Positions 51,401 through 60,949 of a DNA stretch of 64,000 nt are shown piece by piece (within the stretch, counting starts at the first letter, position 1; each line of letters starts with the position of its first letter). The notes beneath the pieces are model-generated. The model did not search any database and was not told where the DNA came from. It saw only the letters and a program-made list of their open reading frames with translations. This stretch comes from Thereva unica (Eukaryota; Arthropoda; Insecta; Diptera; Therevidae): positions 98,072,070 to 98,136,069 of the forward strand of contig OX465282.1 in NCBI GenBank assembly GCA_949987705.1, given 5' to 3'. A program made the translations under genes and the position numbers.

Positions 51401-51807
51401 TAGCCACTGGAGCATATAGGCTACTTTATAAAAAAAGACAATTCCTAAACGTGGAGATTTGTAATTTAAAGTTCTTAGCAACAAATAATAATTTATTAAT
51501 AATATTTCTTCCTCCATCCCACATTAAAATTGATAGAAAACAAATTAAATAAATTTTAACTGTTACATGCTATGTTATTTTTCAAACAAATTACTAAATA
51601 TTTCTAGCACGGTAATAACAAAATATATTTCACAGCATAACAATTTATATATAATATTGCAATTTAATATTAAACTTTAAAAGAACTTGTTTAACTCACT
51701 TTGGAAGGGATCCTGCCTTGTTTTTTAAGAAACTCTTTTTCCCACACCTTCACTCTATACTTGTATTTTTGATATTTCTCTTTAAATACTGGATCCTCCA
51801 TTATCAT
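33418..51807 (-). CDS. RECQ4: RecQ4 DNA helicase with Sld2-like N-terminus, 9 exons, complete
   Basis: This is an ATP-dependent 3'-5' DNA helicase of the RECQL4 branch, which acts in replication initiation and DNA repair in the nucleus. Exons: 51807-51700, 42133-39039, 37174-37087, 37028-36610, 36553-36266, 34318-34143, 34089-33932, 33869-33711 and 33651-33418. They sum to 4,725 bp, that is 1,574 residues plus stop, with every phase consistent. The N-terminus (residues 1 to about 60) is the Sld2-like segment, with KVWEKEFLKKQGRIPSK joined across intron 1 to YDIREAPTEIRYSYKMYYK. A long lysine-rich disordered region follows, then a CCHC zinc knuckle CFKCNQPGHMARQC near residue 670. Next are Walker A STGSGKS near residue 867, DEAH near 974, GLTATAT, and motif V/VI with AFGMGINKPD and EVGRAGRDG. 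The C-terminus has ARIFHGIQSP, typical of RECQL4 rather than BLM. The start could be Met1 or Met3. Introns 1, 2 and 5 carry retrotransposons. Confidence 0.93.
34340..36230 (+). mobile_element. non-LTR retrotransposon N6 (jockey-like), in RECQ4 intron 5, antisense to the gene
   Basis: Plus-strand pieces in order: a linker reading FELSHIDWINRLSGDNLD, then after an internal deletion DNYRGIAILSAIPKLFEKL, HDFRKGRSTTSNLM, a broken KAFDRVDHHILI, SHLGPLLFNIFISDLS and the catalytic LFYADDLKIYS near 35245. Then WCNTNKLQLNISKCHAI, LLGFIKRRAKEFD and a C-terminal segment ending RKLILMMKPQTPVI. The tail is AATAAATAAATA near 36225. Many frame changes. Confidence 0.85.
37502..38960 (+). mobile_element. second N1 non-LTR copy, in RECQ4 intron 2
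   Basis: The 5' leader matches 3918 onward. The endonuclease start is intact here ([36 protein letters not shown]), then a deletion and frame changes. It continues with the linker [19 protein letters not shown] and the first RT block (LKNGKAPGINQVTAETIKAGG, FPSAWKKAIIVPILKKGDS). It ends near 38940, before the palm. A short unrelated 3' piece with a TGATGATGAT tail follows to about 39015. Confidence 0.75.
42310..44106 (-). mobile_element. N6 non-LTR copy in RECQ4 intron 1, sense to the gene
   Basis: The best N6 RT block is at 43393-44106: LNKLDINKGHGPDNLPRC, IPIHKAPYKHSVDNYRGIAI, QHGFRKGRSTTTNLM, YTDFSKAFDRVDHHIL. It then breaks; the catalytic motif is altered to LFYAGDL (Asp to Gly). Remaining pieces are LQDWCSTNKLQL, LLGFIKRRAKEFD and FALRNLYDSRDFHSLPPYTD. 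The 3' tail on the minus strand is A-rich with AAATAAATAAAT repeats, ending near 42310. Confidence 0.85.
44107..45720. other. RECQ4 intron 1, stretch without assignable features
   Basis: 44105-44240 is very purine-rich on the plus strand (runs of GGAAAAAAAGG type). 45340-45600 is a GC-richer patch with an unassigned 77-codon ORF. The rest is AT-rich, with nothing recognised. Confidence 0.4.
45720..46880 (+). pseudogene. copia-type retrotransposon remnant (gag knuckle and integrase)
   Basis: Scattered plus-strand pieces: a zinc knuckle CNKCGKKGHWAA near 45890 whose last Cys is lost, then an integrase with HTDYVDL-like (CGPM in the next frame) and FIDDFSRASI near 46650, and ADNGGEFQKEFQNFC followed by VSERLNRTLEEKAM across a frame change near 46800. 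Order and motifs fit Ty1/copia. No LTR was found. The N4-type fragment joins at about 46880. Confidence 0.65.
46880..47586 (+). pseudogene. N4-like non-LTR copy (left part), split by N5
   Basis: Starts inside the RT palm: QLAGYADDISCLARSL, then [13 protein letters not shown], and after breaks KTKIRIYKTIIRTLATYGCEAW, FERKVLRMIYGP and LRWAGHDQRMDDA. It stops at the 47575-47586 target duplication and resumes at 50589-50725, where the final residues NVKADAAKLLDTINWRQAAE and a GAA tail are found. Confidence 0.8.
47606..49345 (-). pseudogene. N5 reverse transcriptase, long intact ORF after one frameshift
   Basis: The open reading runs 558 codons from the Met at 49282: [89 protein letters not shown] and the catalytic LLAYADDI near 48390. 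Then the C-terminal YLGSIVAADNSMEPEIRAR, TYASETWVLSKKH, RLRWAGHLARMSEDEPARK, RQRGRPNLRWKDGV. This is the best preserved transposon ORF in the window. Only the upstream frameshift, joining it to the endonuclease, is evident. Confidence 0.88.
49347..50489 (-). pseudogene. N5 endonuclease domain and linker
   Basis: This is an apurinic-type endonuclease that nicks the target for reverse transcription. The reading starts upstream of the first Met at 50375: RIFSWNVRTLYRTRAS, then [69 protein letters not shown] and FDSDHYLVG. All the usual catalytic blocks are present. A one-base frame change near 49420 moves the linker ([12 protein letters not shown] in the other frame) toward the RT, so the two ORFs were once one. 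Confidence 0.85.
50589..50725 (+). pseudogene. N4-like copy (right part): C-terminus and GAA tail
   Basis: Continues the 46880-47586 copy across the N5 insertion: NVKADAAKLLDTINWRQAAE, then RDVCRKKLMQTKVRIGL and a stop, followed by GAAGAAGAAGAAC. The parallel copy at 59460-59594 has the same end. Confidence 0.85.
50885..51052. repeat. long imperfect hairpin plus 30-bp perfect palindrome
   Basis: 50885-50955 folds back on 50956-51026: CGCTGATTAGACTGTTCGTT pairs with AACGAACAGTATAATCAGCG with one mismatch, and the arms continue through CACGAG and TTTTAGATG to GTGGAGA. Directly after, 51023-51052 is a perfect 30-bp palindrome with AGCGAGCAATAATAA as its left half. Function unknown; probably a fold-back type element. 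Confidence 0.75.
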
Positions 51808-52563
51808 TTAATTATAAATATAGTGTTTTATTTAAGATTCAGTTAATTATTTAGTTATTTTCACAGTTGTCCAACAATTCATTTCCGAAATTGTTACGGA
51901 ATGTCATTTTATTTGGCGGGAATATGTAATTTCACCATGATTGAAATTTGTTGTGGTGAAATATACTATTTAAAATTTTACAAGTTTGTATTTATTGTAT
52001 GATAATTTTTTTGTTAATTTAATTTTTTAATAAAATTTCGAGTTTGATTTATTATATTAAAATATTATTAATTTATTTGTTATAAAAAATTTAATTTTTA
52101 TAAAAATTACTATTATAAATAATTCACCATAATTTTTGCGCTGAATGCTGAATATATAGGTGTCACTGAACTATATTTACACAAACGCAAAATAACACAC
52201 GGTATACAGAAACATAAGGTAATGTAAAAGAGACGACAGCTTCGAATATGTCAGCTTCGTGGGCGCCCAGAGACGTCAGCCCTAATGCAGAAACAACAAC
52301 AACAGCTTCGATTTTGTATGGAAAGCGGGAGCCACGTGACGTCAGCACTAAAATATCGTTTACGGTATACAGACTTTTACACTACCTTATTTCTGTATAC
52401 CGTGAAATAACAGAGCTGTCAAAAATTTAGCTGTAGGTGATGGGAAAAAAGAGTTTTGATCTCGTGTAAAATTTTGTTATATTTTGTTATTCAAGGGACA
52501 GCTCAAATCTAATAATTCTTGAATAAAAATACAGAAAAAAAAATTTTAAACACAACAAACAAA
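51808..52563. promoter_or_regulatory. divergent RECQ4/UBC12 promoter region
   Basis: These 756 bp separate the start codons of two head-to-head genes, so both promoters and 5' UTRs must lie here or overlap the first exons. The stretch is mostly AT-rich. A GC-richer 207-bp MITE (52198-52404) stands out and carries a CACGTG E-box overlapping TGACGTCA at 52333-52344, plus GACGTC at 52272-52277. No convincing TATA box was picked out. Promoter function is inferred from gene layout. Confidence 0.6.
52198..52404. mobile_element. 207-bp MITE with 8-bp target duplication in the UBC12/RECQ4 promoter
   Basis: The ends are inverted: CACGGTATACAGAAACATAA at the left, and the complement of CTGTATACCGTG at the right, extending about 30 bp with small gaps. 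Both sides carry the same 8 bp, AAATAACA (52190-52197 and 52405-52412). An 8-bp duplication suggests a hAT-like or P-like transposase. The interior has two diverged copies of a unit that starts CAGCTTCG and ends GACGTCAGC plus CTAA. Confidence 0.8.
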
Positions 52564-55500
52564 ATGATTAAACTGTTTTCGCTGAAACAACAAAAAAAGG
52601 ATGGCGATCAAACATCCAAATCTGGCCCTCAGAAAAAGGCCTCTGCTGCTCAGCTAAGAATACAAAAGGGTAAATATCGAAACATTTAACAAAATTATTT
52701 TTTAAGCTCTCAACAACAGAGAAATAAATGTATAAATAGTGAATAAAATCGTGGCATGTTAGCAAGGAAATAATTGTTCTGCATTTTGCAATATATTTGT
52801 CAAAAATCAATTTCAACTGTCTGGAATAAAAAAAAATATTTTTTGATGAATAATCCATTTGTTAACATAACAAAAAAAAGAAAGGCATTGAAAGATTTGT
52901 TTTCTTTTGTCTAGTTTCATTAGCCAGTAAACCATTTGTTTACGTCGATTTATAAGTGAAAATAGATGCATTGTAGACTATGCGTATCTGGGTTCGATCA
53001 GTGAAAGTATAATCCATTTTGTGTTGACAAAATGACAAGCCACTTGCAGCAGCACCACAAGAAATGGTGTAATGCTCAAAATTAATGATTGTGCGTTAAC
53101 TATGCATGCTCAGAATTTTGATTGGAATATTTCTTATTATATATGCAAATTGCTGTAGGAAGTACAAATATTTTGTAAAATCATCATATTTTTACGAAAG
53201 TTAACTTGGATAGCCTAGATAACGTTGCATGTTGATAAGATGCGAAATTGTGTATGATTGGTATTTAGTAAGATAATATAATATATATAAAGAACGTTTT
53301 CTTGCAAACAAAAAGATGATAAAATATTCGAAAGCTTACTACTGGCTTTCAAGGACAGCTACGATTATTTCTCTAGTTAATATTATAAAAGCAATAAGGA
53401 AACAAGTTATTCTTTTGTCAAGCTAAATATCCCCGTGCATGTCCTTCTACAAGAAAAATACAAAAAAGCAAAGTTAATACTGCAAAACTTGTGGGAAATT
53501 AAAATTTTGTTGTGCCCTTTGTCTTTTCTTTAATTACACTTAAGTATAATAAAAAAATTATGATCGAATATATTATTTTGTAGAAGTTGCGATCTTCAGC
53601 TAATATAAACCTAAAATATCAAATATTAGGTCTAGATTTTCTATTTTCAAGCGCAATACTTTGGTAATATTTTTACTGTGTGTATAATATGTACCAATGT
53701 ATTATACCATCCAGTAAATTGTAGAAGAGTATTCAAAATTATCATAAAATATGTGAGAAAAATGCTAATATGAATTAAATTTTAAAAATCGATTCATCAA
53801 TATTCAATGAGCCGCCAATGTCAGTATACAATTTTGTCATAATGCCATGTATGCTATTTTATGCCTTGTTTTAGGTCAGTTTTTTTATTAGTCGCAAAAT
53901 CAAACAAATTAAAAAAAAGATTTTAGTTGATAACGGTTTATCCAGTAAATTACTAAATGAAACGGTAATACAATGAAAATTTAATTTTAATCTTCATTCT
54001 CCACCAAACTTTGTTTTTTTTTTTTGGGTGAGTCGTTACTGGGTCCAAAGATACTGCGGGCATTCGTTTGGTATATTGTATTACACCCCTAGACATCATA
54101 TTTGTAGCCCAGATATCTTGAACAAGTTCACCAGCCTGCTAGTGGCTTGTCGCGTTGACTTGGATGTTCAAGCACGGAATCATCGAACAACGAGATCCTG
54201 ATCTTCGCTACCGCCGGACACTTACAGAGAACAGAGGAGGGTAGACTCATTCTCTTCAAGCAAAGCCTGCAGGTGTGATCCCTGGGGATAATTTAGGGCG
54301 CAGTGGCCGGTAATTAAGCCAACAAGTATCCGGACATCATTTCTACTTCGCCGAAGAGACGGAATCAGCGGAGCCAAAATGGAACCGCTTAGAAGTTGGC
54401 CATTCCAGACTCGGATCTCCAGGGTTTAGCATGTTTTATCAAGGTAAAAACTTTACAGCTAGCTGCTGGGTACTCCAGTAGCCGGCTCTGGACCGATGAA
54501 CGCAATGTCAAAGCCCTATTTAGCTAAGGCATCCACTTTTTCATTGTCTTAAGGCCCAGTTACATAGCAGCGTTGCGTTGCGTAGCTTAGCTGAGCATGA
54601 CTTTTCACAACCTAGTCACATAACAGCTTAGCGTTGCGTTATTTGACAAATAAAGTTCCGTTAATTGGCAGAGTTTTTTATATAAAAAGCGGAAAAATGC
54701 AAGAAATAATGAAAATATATGGTTTGTTATTACAAATAAATATAATTTACCAATTATATCAACGATTAAAGACTTTTTTTAATTCCCAACTGTCGCTTTT
54801 TAAATTGCCAACGTTTGCTTTGCGTAAAAAGTTGAACTTTGTTCAACTCCTGCGTTGCGTTGCGTTGCGTTGCATTGCGCGCAATGTAGCAAGCCCCATT
54901 TAAATTACATAGTTTTAATTTTGACAGACGCTACGAAACGCAACGCAACGCTGCTATGTAACTGGGCCTTTAAAAGCCCCGGTGACCCGCGACCCAGACA
55001 AGGGTAACTTGATTGAGAACACCCAGCTCATAAAATATATTCAAGCACAGATTTAGATTTTAACTATCTTTGGATTAAAATCAATTTCCAAAACCATGTC
55101 ATATTCTTCTGCTTCCTATACGTAACGAAGCCCCCACTTCATCATTTGATAACATTTCCGAATAAATCTCGGGATTTTTGTTGTCCAATCCTGAGTGTGA
55201 AATTATCATTGCGGGTGATTTCAATGTTCACAACGTAAAATGGCTGACTTACTCAAATGGCACCAGTGTTTCTTGCAAGAACGTCGAGCTCTTTGCAGAC
55301 GCCAATAATAAAAACGTCAACTCTGCTACTATCCGTATCACCAGGATCATACAGGCAGGAATGCATTTGTTCATTCCCTATTCTACCAAATCTGTGAAGC
55401 CTAGGCCCAACATATTGCTTAATTGGGAGTATATGAACGTAATCAAAACTAAAGAAGCCGCCTTCCGATCGTACAAGAGTTCCCCGAGTGAATCACTCCG

Positions 55501-58500
55501 TATAGAGTACATACAACTAAAAAAATCCTTATTTGACAAATTGAGAAGTAAACTCCTTAATTCAACCTCTGATAACTAAAACTTCTGGTCCTTGGTAAAT
55601 TCTATCAAGAAGAATTTGACTACAACTTCAACCACCTCCTTTATCCATAATGCGAAGGTGACGACAGGCAACAAATCTAAGGCCGATTTATAATCTCTGT
55701 TCGTTTCAAATTCTTCTTTTCCCGAAACTGATGTGTTACCCACTGTTTCCGAGCACAACGCCCATTCATTGGACAGGGTATTCTTCAGAACTCGCGAGGT
55801 GTACAGGTGCCTCAAGGAGCTCGATGCCAACAAATCCACTGAACCCGATAATATACCCCCCATCGTCTTAAAACAATGCGCCTCACCTCACCTTTGGCTA
55901 AACCTCTGCGCAAACTTTTTGCCCTATCATACTTCTTCGGAGTCCATCCAGACTCTTGGAAACTTGCCCATGTCCAGCCCATACCGAAAAAGGTGCCTCC
56001 AGCCTTCCGTCCAACTACCGCCCAATAGCAATTACTTCTATTCTCTCCAAAACCAGACGAGACGATAATCAACAAGAAACTTATGGGATATCTAGAATCC
56101 AACCTACTCATAAACGACTGACAGTACGGCTTCGGACACAAAAGATCCACTGGCGGTCTTTTAGTTGTCTTACAAAACACCTCAACCGTTTGCATGGATC
56201 TGGTGAATCTAGTCTTGTTGCTCTGGATATCCCCAAGGCTTTCGATAGAGTTTGGCACTCAGCCCTGTTAGCTAAACTCAAAGCTATTGGAGTCGACTCA
56301 CTTCTACAGAAGTGGATCGAGAGTTACCTTTTCGGCCGTTCAATCAAGGTAGTATTGGATGGTGTCAAATCGGCATCCCACCCAATCTCTGCGGGGGTCC
56401 CCCAGGGGTCAATTCTATCACCTACCCTATTTCTTATTTTTATAAATGACCTTCTTTCTATCCCCTCCAACCCACTTCTCAGCTTTGCTGACGACAGTAC
56501 CCTGCGTTACTCTTACGGCTTCGATACAAGACAGACACGTGCCAGACCCTGCCTTGATGACCGTGAATTAATGTCTAACTTTATTAATAACGACATTAAA
56601 CTCATTCTAGAGTGGGGAAGCAAGAATCGCGTTGGATTCAACCCCACCAAGTATGTACTGTCTTATTTAAAAAAAACAGTTCAACACCCCTCCATCCGAA
56701 ACAGTGGGTGAAGTTGAACTAATGGCCGACTCCTCCATACGCATCTTAGGCGTGACATTAGCCAAAGATTTGCGATGGGATGACCACATATTCCAAATCG
56801 CCAAACAAGCATCCCAGTGCTTGGGATTTCTTAAGAGGTGCAAGCTCCTCCTCCAACCATCGGCCCTTGCTGTTATTTATATATCCTACATTCGGCCTCT
56901 TCTCGAATATAACTCCCTCGTTTGGGGCGGCGCCGCGATAACCACCTTGGGATGATTAGATAAGGTGCAAAAAAGAGCTCTTAAATTAATTGATAATCCA
57001 CTCCAGGGTCTTGGAGATGGATCAAGAGATGCCACAGAAGGGTTCTGGGCTCTGGGCCAACGTCTCAGACCCCTAACTCGCGAGGGTGTCTGCAGCCTCA
57101 TTTTTCTCGATACCCCAGTGTCCGGGGACCCAGCAGAGCGAGATATTTCTTCTGGTCAGGCTCTGGAGTATGTCAAAACACCCTGCAACTATTTTGGAAG
57201 AAAACTTCCACGTTGAGAGTGCCTTTCAAACCTTTCTCAAGGTTGAGCCTAGCGCAAGTCGCAATGGCGCGCGTTTCAGTCTGGAAAACAGTGAGCCGCT
57301 TTCCAATTGCCATCGAGACCTTGGAGTTGGGTTCTGCGAGGGCAGCCATGTTCTATCTTTTACCCGTTCCGTACCAAGTTCCATCTTTTACCCGTTCCGT
57401 ACCATGTTCCATCTTTTACCCGTGGAGATGTTTTGGATCCCCAGAAAGAATAAGTTCCTCCCGCTCAGAACGTTCCGGGATAATCGTCCTGTATTTCCTT
57501 TGGAGCCACAGTTCAACAATCATATGGTCGGATACGCGGCAAATAGAAATGTTTGGGATATTTTTTTTATGTAGCAGTGCTAAGCTCAGGAATAACCCTT
57601 TGTACTACTAGTCCGTTATGTCGTTTGTCTCGTCATGGTGCAATGTCTAGCAGTAAGCTTAGTACGATGAGAGGGGATGGGTTAAGCTTTATGAAGGTGC
57701 GGGGGGTATTGAAGAGGGTGGTGGTGAACCCTGCGTTTGAACTCTTGGATGTTGTACGAGCTCGGAAATACTGACTGCGAGAGATTATTCCACAGTCGAG
57801 TTGTTCTATTGAAATTGCTGTCTTGTTGAGTGCGTGAATGGTCAGGCTGCAAGTGGTGGGAGTGAGATGAGTGAGCTAGTCTTGTGTTGCGGATATAAGA
57901 TTGCCGTGGAGACAGAAGAGCTTTTATCTTGGAGGAACAGTCACTATGATAGTAGCGATAAAATGTTGTCAGAGCTGATACATTCCTGCGGTGGTTCAAG
58001 AGGTGGTAGAGCAAGCGATGTCGTCACCAATTAATTTAAAAGCTCTTTTTTGCACCTTATCTAATATTTTGTTAATGTGCAGTCCGCTTTCTGTAGTTCT
58101 AGTTCACAGACGAGATTTTTTTCCCAGGCTTCCTTTTTTCGTAAGTCGGGTCCAGCTCCCGTCAACGCCCGGCCCGGCATCTCATCCCCAGGACTTAGGG
58201 CGATTTCTAATGCATGACCGTAGCTGTTTCTGGAAACAAGAAGATCCGCAAAAAACATCTGCAGGAATAAGAAAAGGCAGTTCTTCAATAAACTTTACCC
58301 AAAACAAAACACGGGAAGCTCACTTCTTCAAGAAAGGCTTCAAACCCTCCTCCGGTATATGTAGAACAAAAGAAGGCACTATAGTCACGGGCAGCGAAGA
58401 TGTAAAAAATAGATGAAGGGAATTTTTTAGCGAGCTACTGAACGCAAATGAGAGCATCCGACATAACAACATAACGATGACACCAGAGAAACAAATGTAC

Positions 58501-60949
58501 CCCCTCTGAAAGAAGTACAAAGTGCCATACTATCCTTAAGAAACAACAAATCACCAGGAATAGATAACATCCCAGCAGAGTTGACCAAACAAGGAGGCGA
58601 ATCGCTTTCAGCAGCTATAAACGAATTGCTATGCTGCATATGGAGGAGCGAAAAAATGCCTGAAGATTGGGAGCAAAGCATTATCTGCCAAATACACAAG
58701 AAAGGAGATAAAGTCAACTGTGGAAACTATAGAGGCATATCTCTTTTAAGCACAGTATATAAAATAATCACAAACATAATTAAAGCCAGACTGGAACCTT
58801 GGGCAGAAGCCGCAATAAGTGATACCAAGCTGGATTCAGAAGAAATAGGTCAACAATTGATCAACTTTTTTCAATAAGGCAAATAAGGCAAAGATAGTAG
58901 TCTCTGCCTAGAAGGAGTAATTCGCAAAGTAAACATTGATGCGAATGCAACCCTGCTTAACAAATCAAAACAGTTACAGGATATGCCGATGATATAAACT
59001 GCCTTGAAGATCACTGTCATACCTTAGAGAAATTTTTGCGGAATTAGAAGAGGGAGCCAAAGACATAGGGTTGCAAATAAATGCAGAAAAATGTAAAATT
59101 CTAATTCAGTCAAGGGTGGAAAGAAGAAGAAACCACAACACCACCTGGGGAACATAACTTCGAACGGGTAAACGAATTTAACTACCTGGGATCCACAGTC
59201 AGACAACGATGAAACGATAGACGTGAAACGAAGAATAGATGGCCCAATCAATGAAGACAATGCATGGAGAATACGTTACAATCACTAATTGTACGATCTA
59301 TACAAAGAGTGTAAACTCTCGACACATGCTAAGCTACTACGTTCAGGTTGGAACGGTCATGTCCAAAGAATGGATGACTCAAGGAGACCAAAAAAGCCCT
59401 GTACCTACTACCAGATGGCAGAAGACCAGTTGGCAAACCACGGTCAAGGTGGGAGGACAATGTTAAGGCCGATGCACCAAAACTGTGCGATACAAGAAAC
59501 TGGAGACAAGCTGCGGAGCAGAGAGACATCTGAAGGAAGAAGCTAATGGAGGCCAAGGCTCGAATTGGATTATAGAGCCATCGAAGAAGAAGAAGTTGTT
59601 TCTGGCGTAGTGCAGCTGTGTTGATTCGAGCCTGATCAGCGGATACCAAGCTTTTCAGTGTAATGCGTTTTCGGAGCATCATACCAACAAGTTCGTGCCG
59701 TCATCAGACCCGAAAGGTGTCAGCGGTCTATCAACATATGGTCTGTTTGGTTGCGAGTGGCTCCATCAGGCGATGCCCAGGTGGCTTTATGGATATCTTT
59801 ACGCGCAAATCTAGTACTTGCAACGATCAAGTTCTTACTTGCTGTCATCTCTATAACTCGTCCATTGTCATTAGTGTTTTCATGCAAGCTGTGGGTGCCG
59901 ACATATTGTCTGTATGCGGGCTCCCGGCCTAATTTGGCGTTCAGATCTCCCAGAATGATATTTACATCATTTCGTTTATTGTTTTAAAGCCGATAATTGT
60001 GGGCTTCATTCTTTTGCTGACCACAAGACCTACTCCGAGCACATGGTGTTATGACAGCAGGCATGTTGCTCGTTCCTTCATAATTATTTTTTCCGGGTAA
60101 GGTTATTAGCCTCACGCCAACCTTACTTGAAAGGGACTAGCCCGATCATATTAGCCTATACTCTCTCATAGAGCAGTTGTCAGTGTCCACCACTAGGAGG
60201 TTATGATCGCACTTCCATCAGTCCGCAATAGTTGCAGCACGTGTATGTTAAGCTACATGTTATTCCCCCTATTCTGCTGATGACTGACCACCAAAAAAGA
60301 TCAGAACTACTAAAATGTTGCTAGCTTCGGAATCGACATAATCTAAACACCTTTATTTTTCTTACATATGTACATATTTATTAGTCAGATTTCTTTAAAA
60401 AATATGAAATATAAGATTTTTTTTTATTTTACAGACATAAACGAACTAAATCTCCCAAAAACTTGTTCGACTGATTTTCCCGATCCAGATGATCTATTAA
60501 ATTTTAAATTAATTATCTGTCCGGATGAAGGTTTCTACAAAGGTGGCAGATTTGTGTTCAATTTCCGTGTAGGACCGAACTATCCACATGAACCGCCAAA
60601 AGTGAAATGTGAAACTCAGGTGTATCATCCAAATATTGATCTTGAAGGCAATGTTTGTCTCAATATATTACGAGAAGACTGGAAGCCAGTTTTGACGATA
60701 AATTCGATTGTTTATGGATTACAATACTTGTTTTTGGTATTTGAAAAAAACATATTTTTTAGTTATTTTTTTCGAGAATAGTTTTATTAATAATTTATAT
60801 TTTTTTAGGAACCGAATCCAGAAGATCCACTCAATAAGGAGGCTGCTGATGTTCTACAGACAAATCGTCGATTATTCGAACATAATGTCGCTAAGGCTAT
60901 GCGTGGAAATTACATTGGGGAAACATATTTTGAATGTTGCCTCAAGTGA
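52564..60949 (+). CDS. UBC12: NEDD8-conjugating enzyme E2 (UBC12/UBE2M), 3 exons, complete
   Basis: This E2 takes NEDD8 from the UBA3/APPBP1 E1 as a thioester and passes it to cullins with DCN1 and RBX1. Exons: 52564-52669, 60435-60736 and 60809-60949, with phases 1 and 0, giving 182 residues. Residues 1-12 ([12 protein letters not shown]) form the N-terminal docking peptide that binds E1 and DCN1. The UBC fold follows, with [12 protein letters not shown], then [11 protein letters not shown] and the active-site cysteine at residue 110 in [12 protein letters not shown]. The end is [10 protein letters not shown]. Length and sequence are very close to the fly protein. Intron 1 is 7.8 kb and full of transposon pieces; intron 2 is 72 bp. 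The start lies 756 bp from the divergent RECQ4 start. Nothing in the ORF looks damaged, so the gene is probably active. Confidence 0.97.
52670..54059. other. UBC12 intron 1, AT-rich stretch
   Basis: No ORF, repeat partner or RNA gene was recognised in these 1.4 kb of AT-rich intron. Confidence 0.45.
54060..55030 (-). pseudogene. RNase H and C-terminal fragment of an I/R1-type LINE (N7), split by a MITE
   Basis: On the minus strand [12 protein letters not shown] and, after the [14 protein letters not shown] form the C-terminal part of an RNase H domain (the usual W-V-x-G-H ... N-E-x-A-D-x-L-A). It is followed by [11 protein letters not shown] and a degenerate tail with TGHCALN. There are several stops. 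It lies in UBC12 intron 1, antisense to the gene. Confidence 0.65.
54552..54969. mobile_element. PIF/Harbinger-like MITE (418 bp) inside N7
   Basis: Inverted ends AGGCCCAGTTACATAGCAGC continuing into GTTGCGTTGCGT. TTA flanks both sides (54549-54551 and 54970-54972), the target preferred by PIF/Harbinger. The right interior has TGCGT repeats, giving a tandem GTTGCGTTGCGTTGC tract at about 54852. No transposase ORF. Confidence 0.85.
55140..57580 (+). mobile_element. non-LTR retrotransposon N8 (jockey/R1-like), degenerate
   Basis: An endonuclease remnant ([17 protein letters not shown]) is joined after a deletion to the linker and RT. RT blocks: [73 protein letters not shown] and the catalytic [10 protein letters not shown] near 56480. 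Then [19 protein letters not shown] and [13 protein letters not shown]. It is broken in several frames. It lies in UBC12 intron 1 in gene orientation. Confidence 0.8.
57350..57425. repeat. 28-bp tandem repeat, about 2.7 copies
   Basis: The unit TTCCATCTTTTACCCGTTCC plus GTACCATG is repeated, with one-base differences. It lies near the 3' end of the N8 copy. Confidence 0.9.
57585..58067 (-). pseudogene. N8 C-terminal fragment, opposite orientation
   Basis: On the minus strand: [49 protein letters not shown] and [10 protein letters not shown]. It overlaps in content with the end of the plus-strand N8 copy just to its left, so the two are separate insertions tail to tail. The antisense piece at about 5039-5390 belongs to the same family. 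Confidence 0.7.
58068..60111 (-). mobile_element. second N5 copy, internally deleted and split by an N4-like insertion
   Basis: The left part, 58068-58233, holds the RT/linker junction with about 1 kb of RT missing. The right part, 59595-60111, holds the endonuclease region (complement of the 49660-50588 region) and the same 5' start GGCTAATAACC. The inserted N4-like element sits between. Confidence 0.8.
58234..59594 (+). mobile_element. N4-like non-LTR element inserted in N5
   Basis: Target duplication GCTGTTTCTGG / GTTGTTTCTGG (58223-58233 and 59595-59605), GAA tail at the right. Coding pieces: [51 protein letters not shown] and [18 protein letters not shown]. After a large palm deletion come LQDMPM-like remains of YADD in a shifted frame, then [20 protein letters not shown] and the C-terminal end. 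5'-truncated and broken. Confidence 0.82.

Noticed and set aside
57350..57425. 28-bp repeats as a CRISPR-like array
   Set aside because: No spacers, direct tandem units, eukaryotic context inside a LINE fragment.
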